A model generated the notes under the pieces. It saw only the letters and a program-made list of their open reading frames with translations, did not search any database and was not told where the DNA came from. The translations under genes and the position numbers were made by a program. 64,000 nucleotides of DNA from Primorskyibacter marinus (GTDB taxonomy: Bacteria; Pseudomonadota; Alphaproteobacteria; Rhodobacterales; Rhodobacteraceae): contig NZ_QJSD01000004.1 of the NCBI RefSeq assembly GCF_003313245.1, positions 1 through 64,000 of the forward strand. Direction: 5' to 3'. Below, one piece after another: positions 8,149-16,610 of this stretch. The stretch's first letter is position 1; each line of letters starts with the position of its first letter.

Positions 8149-9915
8149 TCAATTCGCTTGGGCCAGCTGCTTGGGCAGGCGGAATGTCCACAACATGCCG
8201 CCCTGGTTGAGATAGTTGACCTTCTTGGCCACTTCGCCACCCCACAGCGGAACAGCGCCGCCCCAGCCGGACATGACCGAGACAAACTGCTCGCCGTCCT
8301 GTTCCCAGGTGACAGGCTGACCGACAATTCCCGACCCGGTCTGGAAGGACCACAATTCTTCGCCGGTCTCGTCATCCAGCGCCAGGAACTTGCCCTCGGG
8401 CGTGCCAAAAAACACCAGACCGCCTGCGGTGGTCATAACGCCGCTCCAAAGCGGTGCTTCGTTCTTGTATTCCCACTTCCATTCGCCGGTGTCGGGATCA
8501 ATCGCCTTGAGGCTGCCGATATGGTCTTCATACATCGGCTTGATGGTGAAGCCCGACCCAAGATAGGCGGCACCCTTCTTGTAGGTGATCGGTTCGTTCC
8601 AGATGTCCATGCCCCATTCATTGGAGGGAACGTAGAAATTCCCGGTGCGCTGTGAAAACGCCATGGGCATCCAGTTCTTGCCACCCAGGAAGCCGGGGGC
8701 AGAGAAGACCACTTCGCCTTTCTTGCCATCCGCCGCAGCGGAGGGATCACCGGGGCGGTTATCCTCGTTGAAGATCGGGCGGCCGGTGTCGTCGATGCCG
8801 CTGGCCCAAGTGATGTCCTTTACGAAAGGGGCGGCAGAGATGAACCCGCCATCGGCCCGGTCGAGCACATAGAAGAAGCCGTTACGATCCGCCGTGGCAT
8901 AGCGCGCATTGCCTTCACGATCGGTATAGGAGACGACCTCGTTAACACCGTCATAATCCCAGCCTTCGCGCGGTGTCGACTGATAGTGCCACTTGATTTC
9001 ACCGGTTGCCGGATCAATTCCAAGACGTGAGGCGGCATAGAGGTTGTCGCCTGCATTGCCTTCGGTCGGCGCGCCCGCATTGCGCAGGTGGCTGTTCCAG
9101 GGGGCAGGGTTGCCCGTTCCGAAGACCAGCGTATCCGTGTCGGCGTCATAGGAGCCGCCCAGCCATGTCGCGCCACCGCCGGTTTTCCACATATCGCCCG
9201 GCCATGTCGCATTCAACTCGCCGGTCATGGTGCTGTCTTCGCCGTTCAGCGTGCCCATATGGCCCTCGATCACCGGACGGGTCCAGACCATTTCGCCGGT
9301 CTCGGCGTCGCGGGCCTGCACTTCGCCAACGATGCCGAACTCACCGCCAGAGTTGCCGGTGATAACCATCCCGTTCACGATCAGCGGGGCCGCAGTATAA
9401 CTGTATCCGGCTTTGTAATCGGCGATTTTCTTGCGCCAGACCACATCGCCGGTCTTGGCGTCCAGCGCGACCATCCGCGCGTCAAGCGTTCCGAAATACA
9501 CCTTGTCGCCGTAAAGTGCTGCACCCCGGTTGACCACGTCACAGCATGGCAGAATGCCCTCGGGCAGGCGCGCGTCATACTGCCAGATTTCCTGACCGGT
9601 CTTTACGTCGATGGCATAAAGCCGCGAATAAGACCCGGTGATATACATGATGCCGTCGTGAATCAGTGGCTGCGCTTCCTGACCGCGCTGCTTTTCGCCA
9701 CCAAGGCTGAAGGCCCATGCCGGAACAAGGTTTGTCACGTTTTCCTTGTTCAGCGTGTCCAGCGGCGAATAGCGCTGAAGATGCCGGCCCATGCCATTGG
9801 TCACGATCTGGCTGACATCCGCTTGGTCGTTGGCCAGATCTTCTTCTGTCACATCGGCCTGAGCGGCACCCGTGACCATGAGGCCCGCAGCGACTGTGGC
9901 GATAAATCTGTTCAT
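8149..9915 (-). CDS. pedH: PQQ-dependent alcohol dehydrogenase, ExaA/PedH type, lanthanide signature
   Basis: A 588-residue periplasmic quinoprotein that oxidises primary alcohols with PQQ and passes electrons to a cytochrome c550. A signal peptide (1-20, ending AAQA) precedes an eight-bladed propeller with repeated W-motifs. The adjacent cysteines of the disulfide ring over PQQ are at 124-125 ([12 protein letters not shown]). The catalytic Asp320 lies in GWDYDGVNE, and the residue two positions on is Asp322. That extra Asp marks lanthanide-dependent enzymes (XoxF, PedH); calcium enzymes have Ala or Ser there. Overall the sequence (GGEKQRGQE.., [20 protein letters not shown]) follows the ethanol dehydrogenase group ExaA/PedE/PedH rather than methanol dehydrogenase. 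The symbol is by type only; metal use is predicted. Confidence 0.85.
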   Translation of the reverse strand: MNRFIATVAAGLMVTGAAQADVTEEDLANDQADVSQIVTNGMGRHLQRYSPLDTLNKENVTNLVPAWAFSLGGEKQRGQEAQPLIHDGIMYITGSYSRLYAIDVKTGQEIWQYDARLPEGILPCCDVVNRGAALYGDKVYFGTLDARMVALDAKTGDVVWRKKIADYKAGYSYTAAPLIVNGMVITGNSGGEFGIVGEVQARDAETGEMVWTRPVIEGHMGTLNGEDSTMTGELNATWPGDMWKTGGGATWLGGSYDADTDTLVFGTGNPAPWNSHLRNAGAPTEGNAGDNLYAASRLGIDPATGEIKWHYQSTPREGWDYDGVNEVVSYTDREGNARYATADRNGFFYVLDRADGGFISAAPFVKDITWASGIDDTGRPIFNEDNRPGDPSAAADGKKGEVVFSAPGFLGGKNWMPMAFSQRTGNFYVPSNEWGMDIWNEPITYKKGAAYLGSGFTIKPMYEDHIGSLKAIDPDTGEWKWEYKNEAPLWSGVMTTAGGLVFFGTPEGKFLALDDETGEELWSFQTGSGIVGQPVTWEQDGEQFVSVMSGWGGAVPLWGGEVAKKVNYLNQGGMLWTFRLPKQLAQAN

Positions 9916-10028
9916 GTGTGTTCTCCCTGGGAACAGTTTTATTCATGCGCACGGCTGATCGTCCGCCGACGCTCTCTCTCTCCAAGTGTAGTTTATAGCC
10001 AAGCGGGATGCGCACGGTACTCGGCTAA

Positions 10029-10040
10029 GGTCGTACGACC
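10029..10040. promoter_or_regulatory. Perfect 12-bp palindrome upstream of the quinoprotein gene
   Basis: GGTCGTACGACC is a perfect dyad 114 bp upstream of the dehydrogenase start and 159 bp upstream of the divergent CTERM gene. It is in the right place to be an activator site (for example for the neighbouring LuxR-type regulator), but no second copy was found near pedF at 15618-15807. Regulator identity is a guess. Confidence 0.35.
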
Positions 10041-10129
10041 AACAGGGCATTGACAACGACAACAATGTTGTACATTAGAGCGTCGCTGCGTGACGCGTTA
10101 ACCAAACTTCAGCACAGGTTAAGGAAAAT

Positions 10130-10162
10130 TTGTCAAATCAGTAGAGATGTGCTACATCTACT
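10130..10162 (+). promoter_or_regulatory. Predicted sigma-70 promoter with overlapping imperfect dyad
   Basis: A -35 box TTGTCA (10130-10135), a 17-bp spacer and a -10 box TACATC (10153-10158) precede the CTERM gene, predicting a start near 10165, 34 bp ahead of the ATG. An inverted repeat (AGTAG.ATGT / ACATCTACT with a GA bulge, 10140-10162) covers spacer and -10, so a repressor could sit there. Confidence 0.4.
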
Positions 10163-10198
10163 AGGTATCTTGTTGTTAAAGGGTTGTAGGAAGTTAAA

Positions 10199-10876
10199 AT
10201 GATTTTTTCAAAATGGATTGCTGTCGCAATTTTTGCATCAACATTGGCAGCTCCGGCTACTGCGGCGACGGTTAGCGCTGTTCGCGGCGAGATCGTTCCA
10301 CCACCAGTGTCCGTCGAGAACGGGTATGTGTATAACTGGCGCGTTCAGGCGTTTGATGAGGCGCAGGACGTAAAGCTTACCAGCGACATCGGCGTGAATG
10401 GCGGTCGGAAAATTGCGGCGGGCACAAAAGTCGATAGCCACATGATTTTTCTCAATGTGAAAAATGGTGTGTCGCAACGACATTATGGGCTGACAGGGTC
10501 GCTTTATAACGATCCGGGTCCAGTCAGCTTTACCTTTGACGGTACAATTCTGGGCGTGATGGCAGATCTTAACGGTCTGCGAGAGGCGGCCTCGAACAGC
10601 CAGCTTGCATCATCCAGCACTCTCTATCCTGGGTCGTTTGAAGCGCGCGGGATGGAAGAAAATGACTGGCGCAACAAAAACAACGACTGGTTCACATATT
10701 CTGGGAATACGATTTGGCTTGGCATGAACGTGTCTCAGCCGGGGGACTGGATCCGCGTCGTAACTGCGGCACCATCGCCGGTGCCTGTTCCTGCTGCGGG
10801 CTTGTTGCTTCCAATTGGTTTCGGTGCCCTTGGTCTTATGCGGCGTCGGAAAAAGGCTGCACAAGCCAAAGCTTAA
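10199..10876 (+). CDS. VPLPA-CTERM sorting-domain exported protein
   Basis: A 225-residue exported protein of unknown role. It has a signal peptide (1-22, ending ATAA) and a C-terminal sorting signal: PVPVPAAGLLLPIGFGALGL followed by MRRRKK, that is, a VPLPA-like motif, a hydrophobic helix and a basic tail. Such tripartite tails are recognised by exosortase-type systems for cell-surface or extracellular attachment. The middle domain is not recognised. A strong hairpin terminator follows the stop and a promoter candidate lies upstream, so it is probably a single-gene unit inserted between the quinoprotein gene and its ABC cluster. RBS AGGAAG lies 5 bp before the ATG. No exosortase gene is in the window. 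Confidence 0.85.
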   Translation: MIFSKWIAVAIFASTLAAPATAATVSAVRGEIVPPPVSVENGYVYNWRVQAFDEAQDVKLTSDIGVNGGRKIAAGTKVDSHMIFLNVKNGVSQRHYGLTGSLYNDPGPVSFTFDGTILGVMADLNGLREAASNSQLASSSTLYPGSFEARGMEENDWRNKNNDWFTYSGNTIWLGMNVSQPGDWIRVVTAAPSPVPVPAAGLLLPIGFGALGLMRRRKKAAQAKA

Positions 10877-10903
10877 GCAGCACAACCTGATTGCGTTTTG
10901 AAG

Positions 10904-10930
10904 GTCCGGCCAGATAATGGCCGGACTTTT
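10904..10930 (+). terminator. Rho-independent terminator after the CTERM gene
   Basis: GTCCGGCCA and TGGCCGGAC form a perfect 9-bp stem around the loop GATAA, followed by TTTT. It lies 28 bp after the stop codon. Confidence 0.9.
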
Positions 10931-11039
10931 CGATTCTGCACCTGTCTCGTATGGACATAAATCGTGTTGGCGCAGGCCGGGAGGCCCACCATGACAAGCG
11001 AGACAGGCTGGCTTTTCTCGATAGCCCGTACGTCTGCAT

Positions 11040-11594
11040 TCAGAAAGCCGGGGCGTAGCGCCAGTTGTCGGCGTCCGGCGTCACCTCATCAAGGTCGTAG
11101 TCGGCTATTTGCAGCCGTTTTGCGATGGCAAGCCCTTCTTGCGCCGCTTCGTCGACCAGGCGGCGCCCCTCCGCCTTATCCCTTGCGACACCGTGGCCGC
11201 GTATCAGGTCAAGACCGTAGTTGAATTTGCCCACCGGATCGCCTGCCATCGCCGCGCGCCTGTCCCAATCGGCAGCGGCATCCGGGTTGTAATCGCCTCC
11301 CAAGCCGTTGTTTTCAAGCTGACTCATCCATGTCATCGCGCCCGTGTAACCGGCGGCAGCGCAGGCTTCGAACAACTTTCGAGCGGGGGCGTGACGGCCG
11401 GATTTGGTGATGTAATATCCGGTGGCGCAGGTCATCATATCGGTCTGGCCCTTGTCGATGTTCGACATAACTTTACCAAATCCCGTGTCCAGCGGATTAA
11501 GCGTGCCATGCTCATCCTCAACCGTGCGCGTCTGGGTATCGGCAAAGGCCGGAAGGGTGACAAAAACTGCGATGCAAAGAGTCTTTCGAAACAT
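11040..11594 (-). CDS. Sel1-repeat-like exported protein of the PQQ alcohol cluster
   Basis: A 184-residue secreted protein: a signal peptide (MFRKTLCIAVFVTLPAFA) followed by helical Sel1/TPR-like repeats, seen as ARKLFEACAAAGYTGAM, WDRRAAMAGDPVGKFNYG and GRRLVDEAAQEGLAIAKR. Sel1 repeats act in protein-protein contacts. The start at 11594 is preceded by GAGGAAAGGGG. It is the last gene of a minus-strand series with the PQQ-associated ABC permease (75 bp upstream), and similar small repeat proteins occur in other quinoprotein alcohol clusters. The function is not established. Confidence 0.72.
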   Translation of the reverse strand: MFRKTLCIAVFVTLPAFADTQTRTVEDEHGTLNPLDTGFGKVMSNIDKGQTDMMTCATGYYITKSGRHAPARKLFEACAAAGYTGAMTWMSQLENNGLGGDYNPDAAADWDRRAAMAGDPVGKFNYGLDLIRGHGVARDKAEGRRLVDEAAQEGLAIAKRLQIADYDLDEVTPDADNWRYAPAF

Positions 11595-11669
11595 GGGAAC
11601 CCCTTTCCTCTGATACCAAAGTACCATCCCTGACGCGGCAAAACACATGGGCTATGGTCGTAGATAGGG

Positions 11670-12473
11670 TCAGTTTTTGCGACGTGTCAGTCCGCGCGCG
11701 GGATCATACCCCCACAATGCGAACGCCATGAAGGCGCAGGTGGCGAAGATCGTCCAACCAAGGGCTGGCAGGTTCAACTGGCCATACAGCGCAAAACGGA
11801 TCAACTCTACCGCGTGGGTAAACGGGTTCACCGCGCAGATGTCGTGGAGAAATTCCGAAGATTCCGCCATCTTCCAAAGAGGATAGAGCGCGGAGCTGAG
11901 GAAGAACATCGGGAAGATCACGAAGTTCATCACACCGGCAAAGTTTTCGAGCTGTTTGATGAAACTCGATAGGGCGAGCCCCAGAGCGCCCAGCATAAGC
12001 CCGGCGATGGCCAGCGCGGGAATGACCGTCAGATATCCCAGCGGAGCCGTCGTGACGCCAAAAGCGGCGGCGATGGCCAGAAACACCAGCGCTTGCAAGA
12101 TCGAAATCGCGGTGGATCCGACAAGCTTGGCAAACAGCAGCCAGCCACGCGGCAAGGGGGCTGTCAAGAGGAGGCGCATTGATCCCATTTCACGGTCATA
12201 AACAAGGCTAAGAGATCCCTGCATGCCATTGAAAAGAAGAATCATTCCGCAGAGGCCGGGCACAATATAGGTCTCATATGTGATGTAGGTTTGGTATGGC
12301 GGGATGATTGACAACCCCAATGCCGCGCGAAAACCAGCAGCGAAGACCACCAGCCATACCAGCGGCCGCACGAGTGCTGCGACAAAGCGTTCGCGCTGAT
12401 GCAGAAAGCGCAATGCTTCGCGACCGACGATGGCGCGGAGCGATGTTATATAGGGTCGCATCATGGATCGCAT
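11670..12473 (-). CDS. ABC-2 type permease of the PQQ alcohol dehydrogenase-associated ABC system
   Basis: A 267-residue ABC-2 family inner-membrane permease with about six transmembrane helices (for example VRPLVWLVVFAAGF, ILQALVFLAIAAAFGV, MNFVIFPMFFLSSALYPL). The GSMRLLLTAPLPRGWLLFAK stretch is typical of ABC-2 exporters of the NodJ/DrrB kind. Together with the ATPase at 12550 it forms the membrane core of an export system that accompanies PQQ-dependent alcohol dehydrogenases (PedABC-like in Pseudomonas putida); the cargo is unknown. 76 bp separate it from the ATPase gene upstream. Confidence 0.85.
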   Translation of the reverse strand: MRSMMRPYITSLRAIVGREALRFLHQRERFVAALVRPLVWLVVFAAGFRAALGLSIIPPYQTYITYETYIVPGLCGMILLFNGMQGSLSLVYDREMGSMRLLLTAPLPRGWLLFAKLVGSTAISILQALVFLAIAAAFGVTTAPLGYLTVIPALAIAGLMLGALGLALSSFIKQLENFAGVMNFVIFPMFFLSSALYPLWKMAESSEFLHDICAVNPFTHAVELIRFALYGQLNLPALGWTIFATCAFMAFALWGYDPARGLTRRKN

Positions 12474-12549
12474 CTTGGATATTCAGGAATATTGATCTTT
12501 AAGAGTGCCTTATGACGTAAAGTTAACGCAATGGTTGAAGCGTGTGCAG

Positions 12550-13293
12550 TCATGCCGGCTCCGCCGTCAATGTAAGGAAATGCTGCTGCAAAGAGGCGTC
12601 TGCACGCAATGTCCCGGCATGACCGTCCTGCATGATGCGGCCCTGATGAAGGATTACCAACCGGTCCGTATCGCGCACCTCGTCGGTCAGATGGGTGGCC
12701 CATAGCACGGTGATCCCGTCCGTCGCGGCCAGATCGTGGACATGGGTCGTGATTGCCTCGCGGGTGGCGGCGTCCAGGCCAACCGTGGCCTCGTCCAGCA
12801 ACAACACATCGGGCTGATGAATCAATGCACGGGCAATTTCCGTGCGCCGGCGATGCCCGCCGTTGAGACTGCGAGCCTTTTCCGACGCACGGTCACGGAT
12901 TGCCAGCCGGTCCAGGCTTGCGTCTATGCGGTTGGACGCCTCGCGGCCCGAAAGCCCGTGCAGGGCGGCAAAATAGGTAAGGTTTTGTCGGATCGTCAGA
13001 TCCAGATCCAGCGTTTGGGCCTGAAACACGACACCCATCCGCGCCAAGGCACGGCGCGGCACCTTCGTCATGTCGTGACCAGCTATTGCGATCTGCCCGG
13101 ACGCTGTTGTGAAAAGCCGCGTCAACAATGCGAAAAGTGTGGATTTTCCTGCACCGTTTGGCCCCAGAAGCGCACAGAATGCGCCCGGTTCGACGATGAA
13201 AGTGACATCGTCCAACGCTTTGCGTGCACCGTAATTGTAGCTGAGGTTCTGGACGGAAAGGCCGGGCGTCATGCTGTGTCCACAGTGGTTCAA
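12550..13293 (-). CDS. ABC transporter ATP-binding protein, PQQ alcohol dehydrogenase system
   Basis: A 247-residue ABC ATPase. Walker A is GPNGAGKST (44-52), Walker B is DVLLLDEATVGLD, and the switch His is in LWATHLTDE. The signature motif reads LNGGHRRR rather than the usual LSGGQ, a divergence worth noting. Order and neighbours fit the ATPase of the PQQ-dependent alcohol dehydrogenase ABC family (TIGR03864-like). An alternative start at 13272 (MTPGLSVQN) would remove seven residues. A hairpin at 13371-13395 separates it from the beta-propeller gene upstream. Confidence 0.87.
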   Translation of the reverse strand: MNHCGHSMTPGLSVQNLSYNYGARKALDDVTFIVEPGAFCALLGPNGAGKSTLFALLTRLFTTASGQIAIAGHDMTKVPRRALARMGVVFQAQTLDLDLTIRQNLTYFAALHGLSGREASNRIDASLDRLAIRDRASEKARSLNGGHRRRTEIARALIHQPDVLLLDEATVGLDAATREAITTHVHDLAATDGITVLWATHLTDEVRDTDRLVILHQGRIMQDGHAGTLRADASLQQHFLTLTAEPA

Positions 13294-13370
13294 TAGGTTC
13301 GGGCAATGCCCCTTGCCTTCAAGTCATAACGCCCAAGTGTGAACGCGACAAACCCGACTTCTGTCTTGGC

Positions 13371-13395
13371 GCCTGCGTTTTCTTCATGCGCAGGC
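13371..13395. other. Intercistronic hairpin
   Basis: GCCTGCG and CGCAGGC form a 7-bp stem with an 11-nt loop in the 141-bp gap between the beta-propeller and ATPase genes. There is no U-tract in the direction of transcription, so it may slow RNA decay or give partial termination. Confidence 0.4.
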
Positions 13396-13434
13396 ACGGC
13401 ATTGTCATTCTTGTTGAATAAAAACTGGCGGTGC

Positions 13435-14397
13435 TCAGTTTGTCGGGCGGAATGCGGCCCCCCAAGGAAAGCGACCGACCTTGATGGATTTTACCGGCTT
13501 GCGGCTGGCAACATCGATCACGGTGACATCCCCGGAGATACCGTTGGTGGTGAACAACTGCGAATGATCGCGGTTGAACGCCATATGCCAGACACGGCGG
13601 CCGACAAGGATATACTCTTCGACCTCATAGCTGGCCATATTGACCACCGCGACGTGATTTGCCGGGCCGAGCGCCACAAAGGCGATGGCGTCATCGGGGG
13701 TGAATTCAAACCCGACGGGCTGGATGCGGTCCGGGTGGATGTTGGGCAGATCGAAGGTGATCTTCGCCTTTTCCGCTTGGGTGGTGCCGTCAAATACCGT
13801 GACAGTGCCGCCGATCTCGGAACTGACCCAAAGCTCTGCGCCATCAGAGGTGAACTCGGCATGGCGCGGGCGGGAATCGACCAGAGTGTTGGCAAAGATT
13901 TTCTGCGTTTCCGTGTCGATCCAATGCGCCATATTGGTGGTTTCCGAAGTGGTGATGGCGATCTTGCCATCGGGGGAGACGGCCATGCCCTCGGGTTCGA
14001 TCCCGACGCTGATCTGCGCGACGACGGTTCGGGTTTCCACATCCACAACGGTCGAGATCGCGTCGTCTTCGTTGGCAATGTAAAGATGTCGGTTGTCGGG
14101 ATGCAGCGCAAACTGTTCGGGATCTTCGCCGGACGGAAGCTCGTGCAGCACTTCGCCGGTGTCGGGGTCCATGACCTGCACCGTGTCGCTGTCGCTGGCG
14201 CAGATATAGACGACCTTGTGATCATGGCTGAAAATGATCCCGCGGGGTCGCGCGCCTGTGGGGATGGTGCGGGTCACTTCAAGCGTTTGCGTGTCGATGA
14301 CGCTGATCGTGTCATCGCGTTCATTGGTCACCCACATCTCGTCTGCAAGAGCGGCGGGGGCGGACAGGACCAGAAGGGCAAGGGTGGTGCGGATCAT
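13435..14397 (-). CDS. PQQ-dependent catabolism-associated beta-propeller protein
   Basis: A 320-residue periplasmic beta-propeller of the YVTN/NHL kind. A signal peptide (1-18, ending ALA) is followed by about seven blades, each with a motif of the type VxDxxTxxVxxxIPxGxxPxG: VIDTQTLEVTRTIPTGARPR, VMDPDTGEVLHELPSGEDPE, VVDVETRTVVAQISVGIEPE and so on to VIDVASRKPVKSIKVGRFP. The family (TIGR03866-like) is found with PQQ-dependent alcohol oxidation and its ABC genes. It is not itself a quinoprotein: the PQQ-binding tryptophan docking motifs are absent. It probably binds a partner or ligand in the periplasm. Confidence 0.85.
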   Translation of the reverse strand: MIRTTLALLVLSAPAALADEMWVTNERDDTISVIDTQTLEVTRTIPTGARPRGIIFSHDHKVVYICASDSDTVQVMDPDTGEVLHELPSGEDPEQFALHPDNRHLYIANEDDAISTVVDVETRTVVAQISVGIEPEGMAVSPDGKIAITTSETTNMAHWIDTETQKIFANTLVDSRPRHAEFTSDGAELWVSSEIGGTVTVFDGTTQAEKAKITFDLPNIHPDRIQPVGFEFTPDDAIAFVALGPANHVAVVNMASYEVEEYILVGRRVWHMAFNRDHSQLFTTNGISGDVTVIDVASRKPVKSIKVGRFPWGAAFRPTN

Positions 14398-14456
14398 CAG
14401 ATTGGCTTTCGTGTAACGGGTGAATTGGAACGCCGCATCAAAGCGCGGCGCTGCGA

Positions 14457-15617
14457 TTACCGAAAGCGCGCGCAGCCGCTTTCGGGGGCATCAAGGCCCA
14501 GCGTGTCAAGTTCGGTGCGCGGGTGCAGGAAACCGTCCAGCGGGGCGAGGGCGGCTTGCGCATGGGCATGGACCAGCGGAATGGGCTGGCGCAACTGGCC
14601 GTTCCAGCTGCGGAAGGTCAGCGGGCGTCCCTTGAACCCGGCCAGTTCGAACGCATCCGACAGCATATAGGCGCGCAAGGCTGCAGGGTCATCGGTGCCC
14701 GTGCGGGTCACGGCCTCGCCTATCGCGCGGAACGCGGCCCAGGCAGCATAGTCGAGCGGGCGCATCGGACGCGCGGCCAGATCCTCGAAACGCGATTGCA
14801 ACTGCGCGGCCCCCCATTGTTCCACCACCCGGTCCCACGCCACCGGACGCAGCCCTTCAGAACCTGCAACCGGGCGCGGCTCCCATGTGTTGTAGGGGAT
14901 GTAGAGGGCGAAATCGCCGATCTCGTCGGCAAGCAGCAAGACGTCGTGGCGGCCCAGGTCTTGGGTGAATAGCGGCATTTCCTGCGCAGCGTTGCGGCGC
15001 ATATCGGCATCAAAGGCCCATTCTTTCGTGGCACCGATTTTCAGGCCGAACTTGCCGGCAGAATTGGTCAGCGCATCGGCAAATGCCAGATCCTCGGCAT
15101 GGGTGCCGTGGATCAGCGCCAACCCGGTCCAGCGTCGCGACAGCAGAAACTGCATCAGCGCATCGGTGCGCATGTCAAGCGACGGGATGGTATGAAACAG
15201 GTTGGGGCGGCAATCCTGACTGCGCAGCCTGCGGCCGGGTGCCGAGGCGTTGAAGAGCAGCGCCTCGCCGGCCTCTGACATGTCTGCGACGGTCAGCAAC
15301 GTGTCGGCGGGCGCGTCGAGGATCACAAAAGGGGTGGCGGCAAGTGCGGTGCGCATGGCGGCGGCAAAGTCACCGCCTTCCGGCACTTCTGTGATTTCCA
15401 GCGTATAGGTCTGGCCCAGAAACTGCCCGGTGGTCTGATTGTCGGCCAGGGCAAGCGATGCACCATCAATGCCCAAGCGTTCCGGGCGCGGGTCGAGATT
15501 GGACAGGGTAGGTGGCTGCGGTACGATCTGGCGCAGGTAATGTACGGGAATCGTCAGTTCTGCCCATGCCGGCAATGCGGACAGCATCAATGCCGCGATG
15601 GCTGCGCGAAGACGCAT
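14457..15617 (-). CDS. ABC-type substrate-binding protein, PQQ alcohol dehydrogenase system
   Basis: A 386-residue periplasmic protein with a signal peptide (MRLRAAIAALMLSALPAWA) and a type I periplasmic-binding fold resembling branched-chain amino acid binding proteins (LIHGTHAEDLAFADAL and DVLLLADEIGDFALYIPYN in the two lobes). It matches the binding protein (TIGR03863-like) that accompanies PQQ-dependent alcohol dehydrogenases. A strong RBS (AGGAGGAGG) 8 bp before the ATG at 15617 fixes the start. It heads the minus-strand series running through the beta-propeller, ATPase and permease and is divergent from pedF, with 190 bp between them. A binding protein beside an ABC-2 exporter is unusual; it may serve as a sensor or periplasmic adaptor. 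Confidence 0.82.
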   Translation of the reverse strand: MRLRAAIAALMLSALPAWAELTIPVHYLRQIVPQPPTLSNLDPRPERLGIDGASLALADNQTTGQFLGQTYTLEITEVPEGGDFAAAMRTALAATPFVILDAPADTLLTVADMSEAGEALLFNASAPGRRLRSQDCRPNLFHTIPSLDMRTDALMQFLLSRRWTGLALIHGTHAEDLAFADALTNSAGKFGLKIGATKEWAFDADMRRNAAQEMPLFTQDLGRHDVLLLADEIGDFALYIPYNTWEPRPVAGSEGLRPVAWDRVVEQWGAAQLQSRFEDLAARPMRPLDYAAWAAFRAIGEAVTRTGTDDPAALRAYMLSDAFELAGFKGRPLTFRSWNGQLRQPIPLVHAHAQAALAPLDGFLHPRTELDTLGLDAPESGCARFR

Positions 15618-15807
15618 GTCACAGATCCTCCTCCTGGTGTGTCGTGATCTGACGGTAGGTGGTTGCAGCGGCACAGCGCCATGCGACCTTGGTCTGATTT
15701 CGGGCGGTTTGGCGACGAAAGTCCAATATCGCCGCGCCGGAGCCTGCGCTTAGAACCGGTGCAGACAGACGCGAACAGGCCCGCAATCGCGGGGGAGGAG
15801 AGAACGA

Positions 15808-16506
15808 ATGACACGCTTCAAATCAACACCCATTCTTGCCGCGCTTGCGGCGCTTGGCCTTGGTGGTCACGCGCTTGCGCATGGTGATGTGGCCCCTCAG
15901 GCCGTGGACACGACCGGTCTGCCGGCGGTTGAGGGGGACTGGCTGACCGAAAATCCCTACCGCGCCGAAGCCGTTGGCGACGAGGTCTGGACCAAGGCGA
16001 TCGAGATCGGATCGTCCGGTTACAACCAGAACTGCGCGCGGTGTCACGGGCTGGAGGTGATCTCGGGCGGGCTTGCGCCGGATCTGCGCTTTCTTGAGGC
16101 CGAGGAATATGGCGACGAATGGTATGTCGAGCGGTTCCGCGAAGGCTATACCCAGAACGGGATCACGAAGATGCCGGCCTTTGGCGAATTGCTGGGCCAG
16201 GAAGCGGCTTGGGCGATCCGCACTTATATCGAAACGCGGCCCGACGATGCCGCCATGGATGCGGCTTCGGACGATCTCAAGGCGATCCGGGACCAATTGA
16301 CCGGCTGGGCCAGCGATCCGTCGGATGCCGATCCGGATACGGCAATCGCGCAATTGCAGGAAATCGCTTCGGGGATTGAAACCATGTCCGGCGCGCCGGT
16401 TGCTGACAGTGTGGCGTTTCGTGCGGCCAAGCTGATCGACGGCACCGAAGCCTCCTATACCAAGGCGGCAGAGACCTTGACGATCGGTCTTTCGGCCGCG
16501 CATTGA
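15808..16506 (+). CDS. pedF: Cytochrome c550 PedF
   Basis: A 232-residue periplasmic monohaem cytochrome c, the electron acceptor of ExaA/PedE-type alcohol dehydrogenases. A signal peptide (1-24) is followed by HGDVAPQAVDTTGLP, characteristic of PedF. The haem site is CARCH at 76-80 and the probable axial Met is M122 in TKMPAFGE. A C-terminal extension (about 140-232) of acidic helices lies after the cytochrome fold. RBS GGAGGAG precedes the ATG. It is transcribed together with the PedG/MoxJ-like gene 56 bp downstream and carries electrons from the dehydrogenase at 8149 to the respiratory chain. Confidence 0.87.
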   Translation: MTRFKSTPILAALAALGLGGHALAHGDVAPQAVDTTGLPAVEGDWLTENPYRAEAVGDEVWTKAIEIGSSGYNQNCARCHGLEVISGGLAPDLRFLEAEEYGDEWYVERFREGYTQNGITKMPAFGELLGQEAAWAIRTYIETRPDDAAMDAASDDLKAIRDQLTGWASDPSDADPDTAIAQLQEIASGIETMSGAPVADSVAFRAAKLIDGTEASYTKAAETLTIGLSAAH

Positions 16507-16610
16507 CGTGCTGAAAGCCAGCCGGGTGCCCGACGGTTCGCGGCACCCGCATTGCCTTTGCATTGGATCATGCCGCGTGGCATGGTTGCATCGGATGGAG
16601 GATTTCCAAA

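Noticed and set aside
8149-9915. XoxF- or MxaF-type methanol dehydrogenase
   Set aside because: The Asp-Tyr-Asp motif is shared with XoxF, but the rest ([29 protein letters not shown]) follows the ethanol dehydrogenase group and its partner is PedF, not XoxG.
13339-14670. A 443-codon plus-strand open frame opposite the beta-propeller gene
   Set aside because: The minus-strand gene has a signal peptide and regular blade motifs; the plus-strand product has none.
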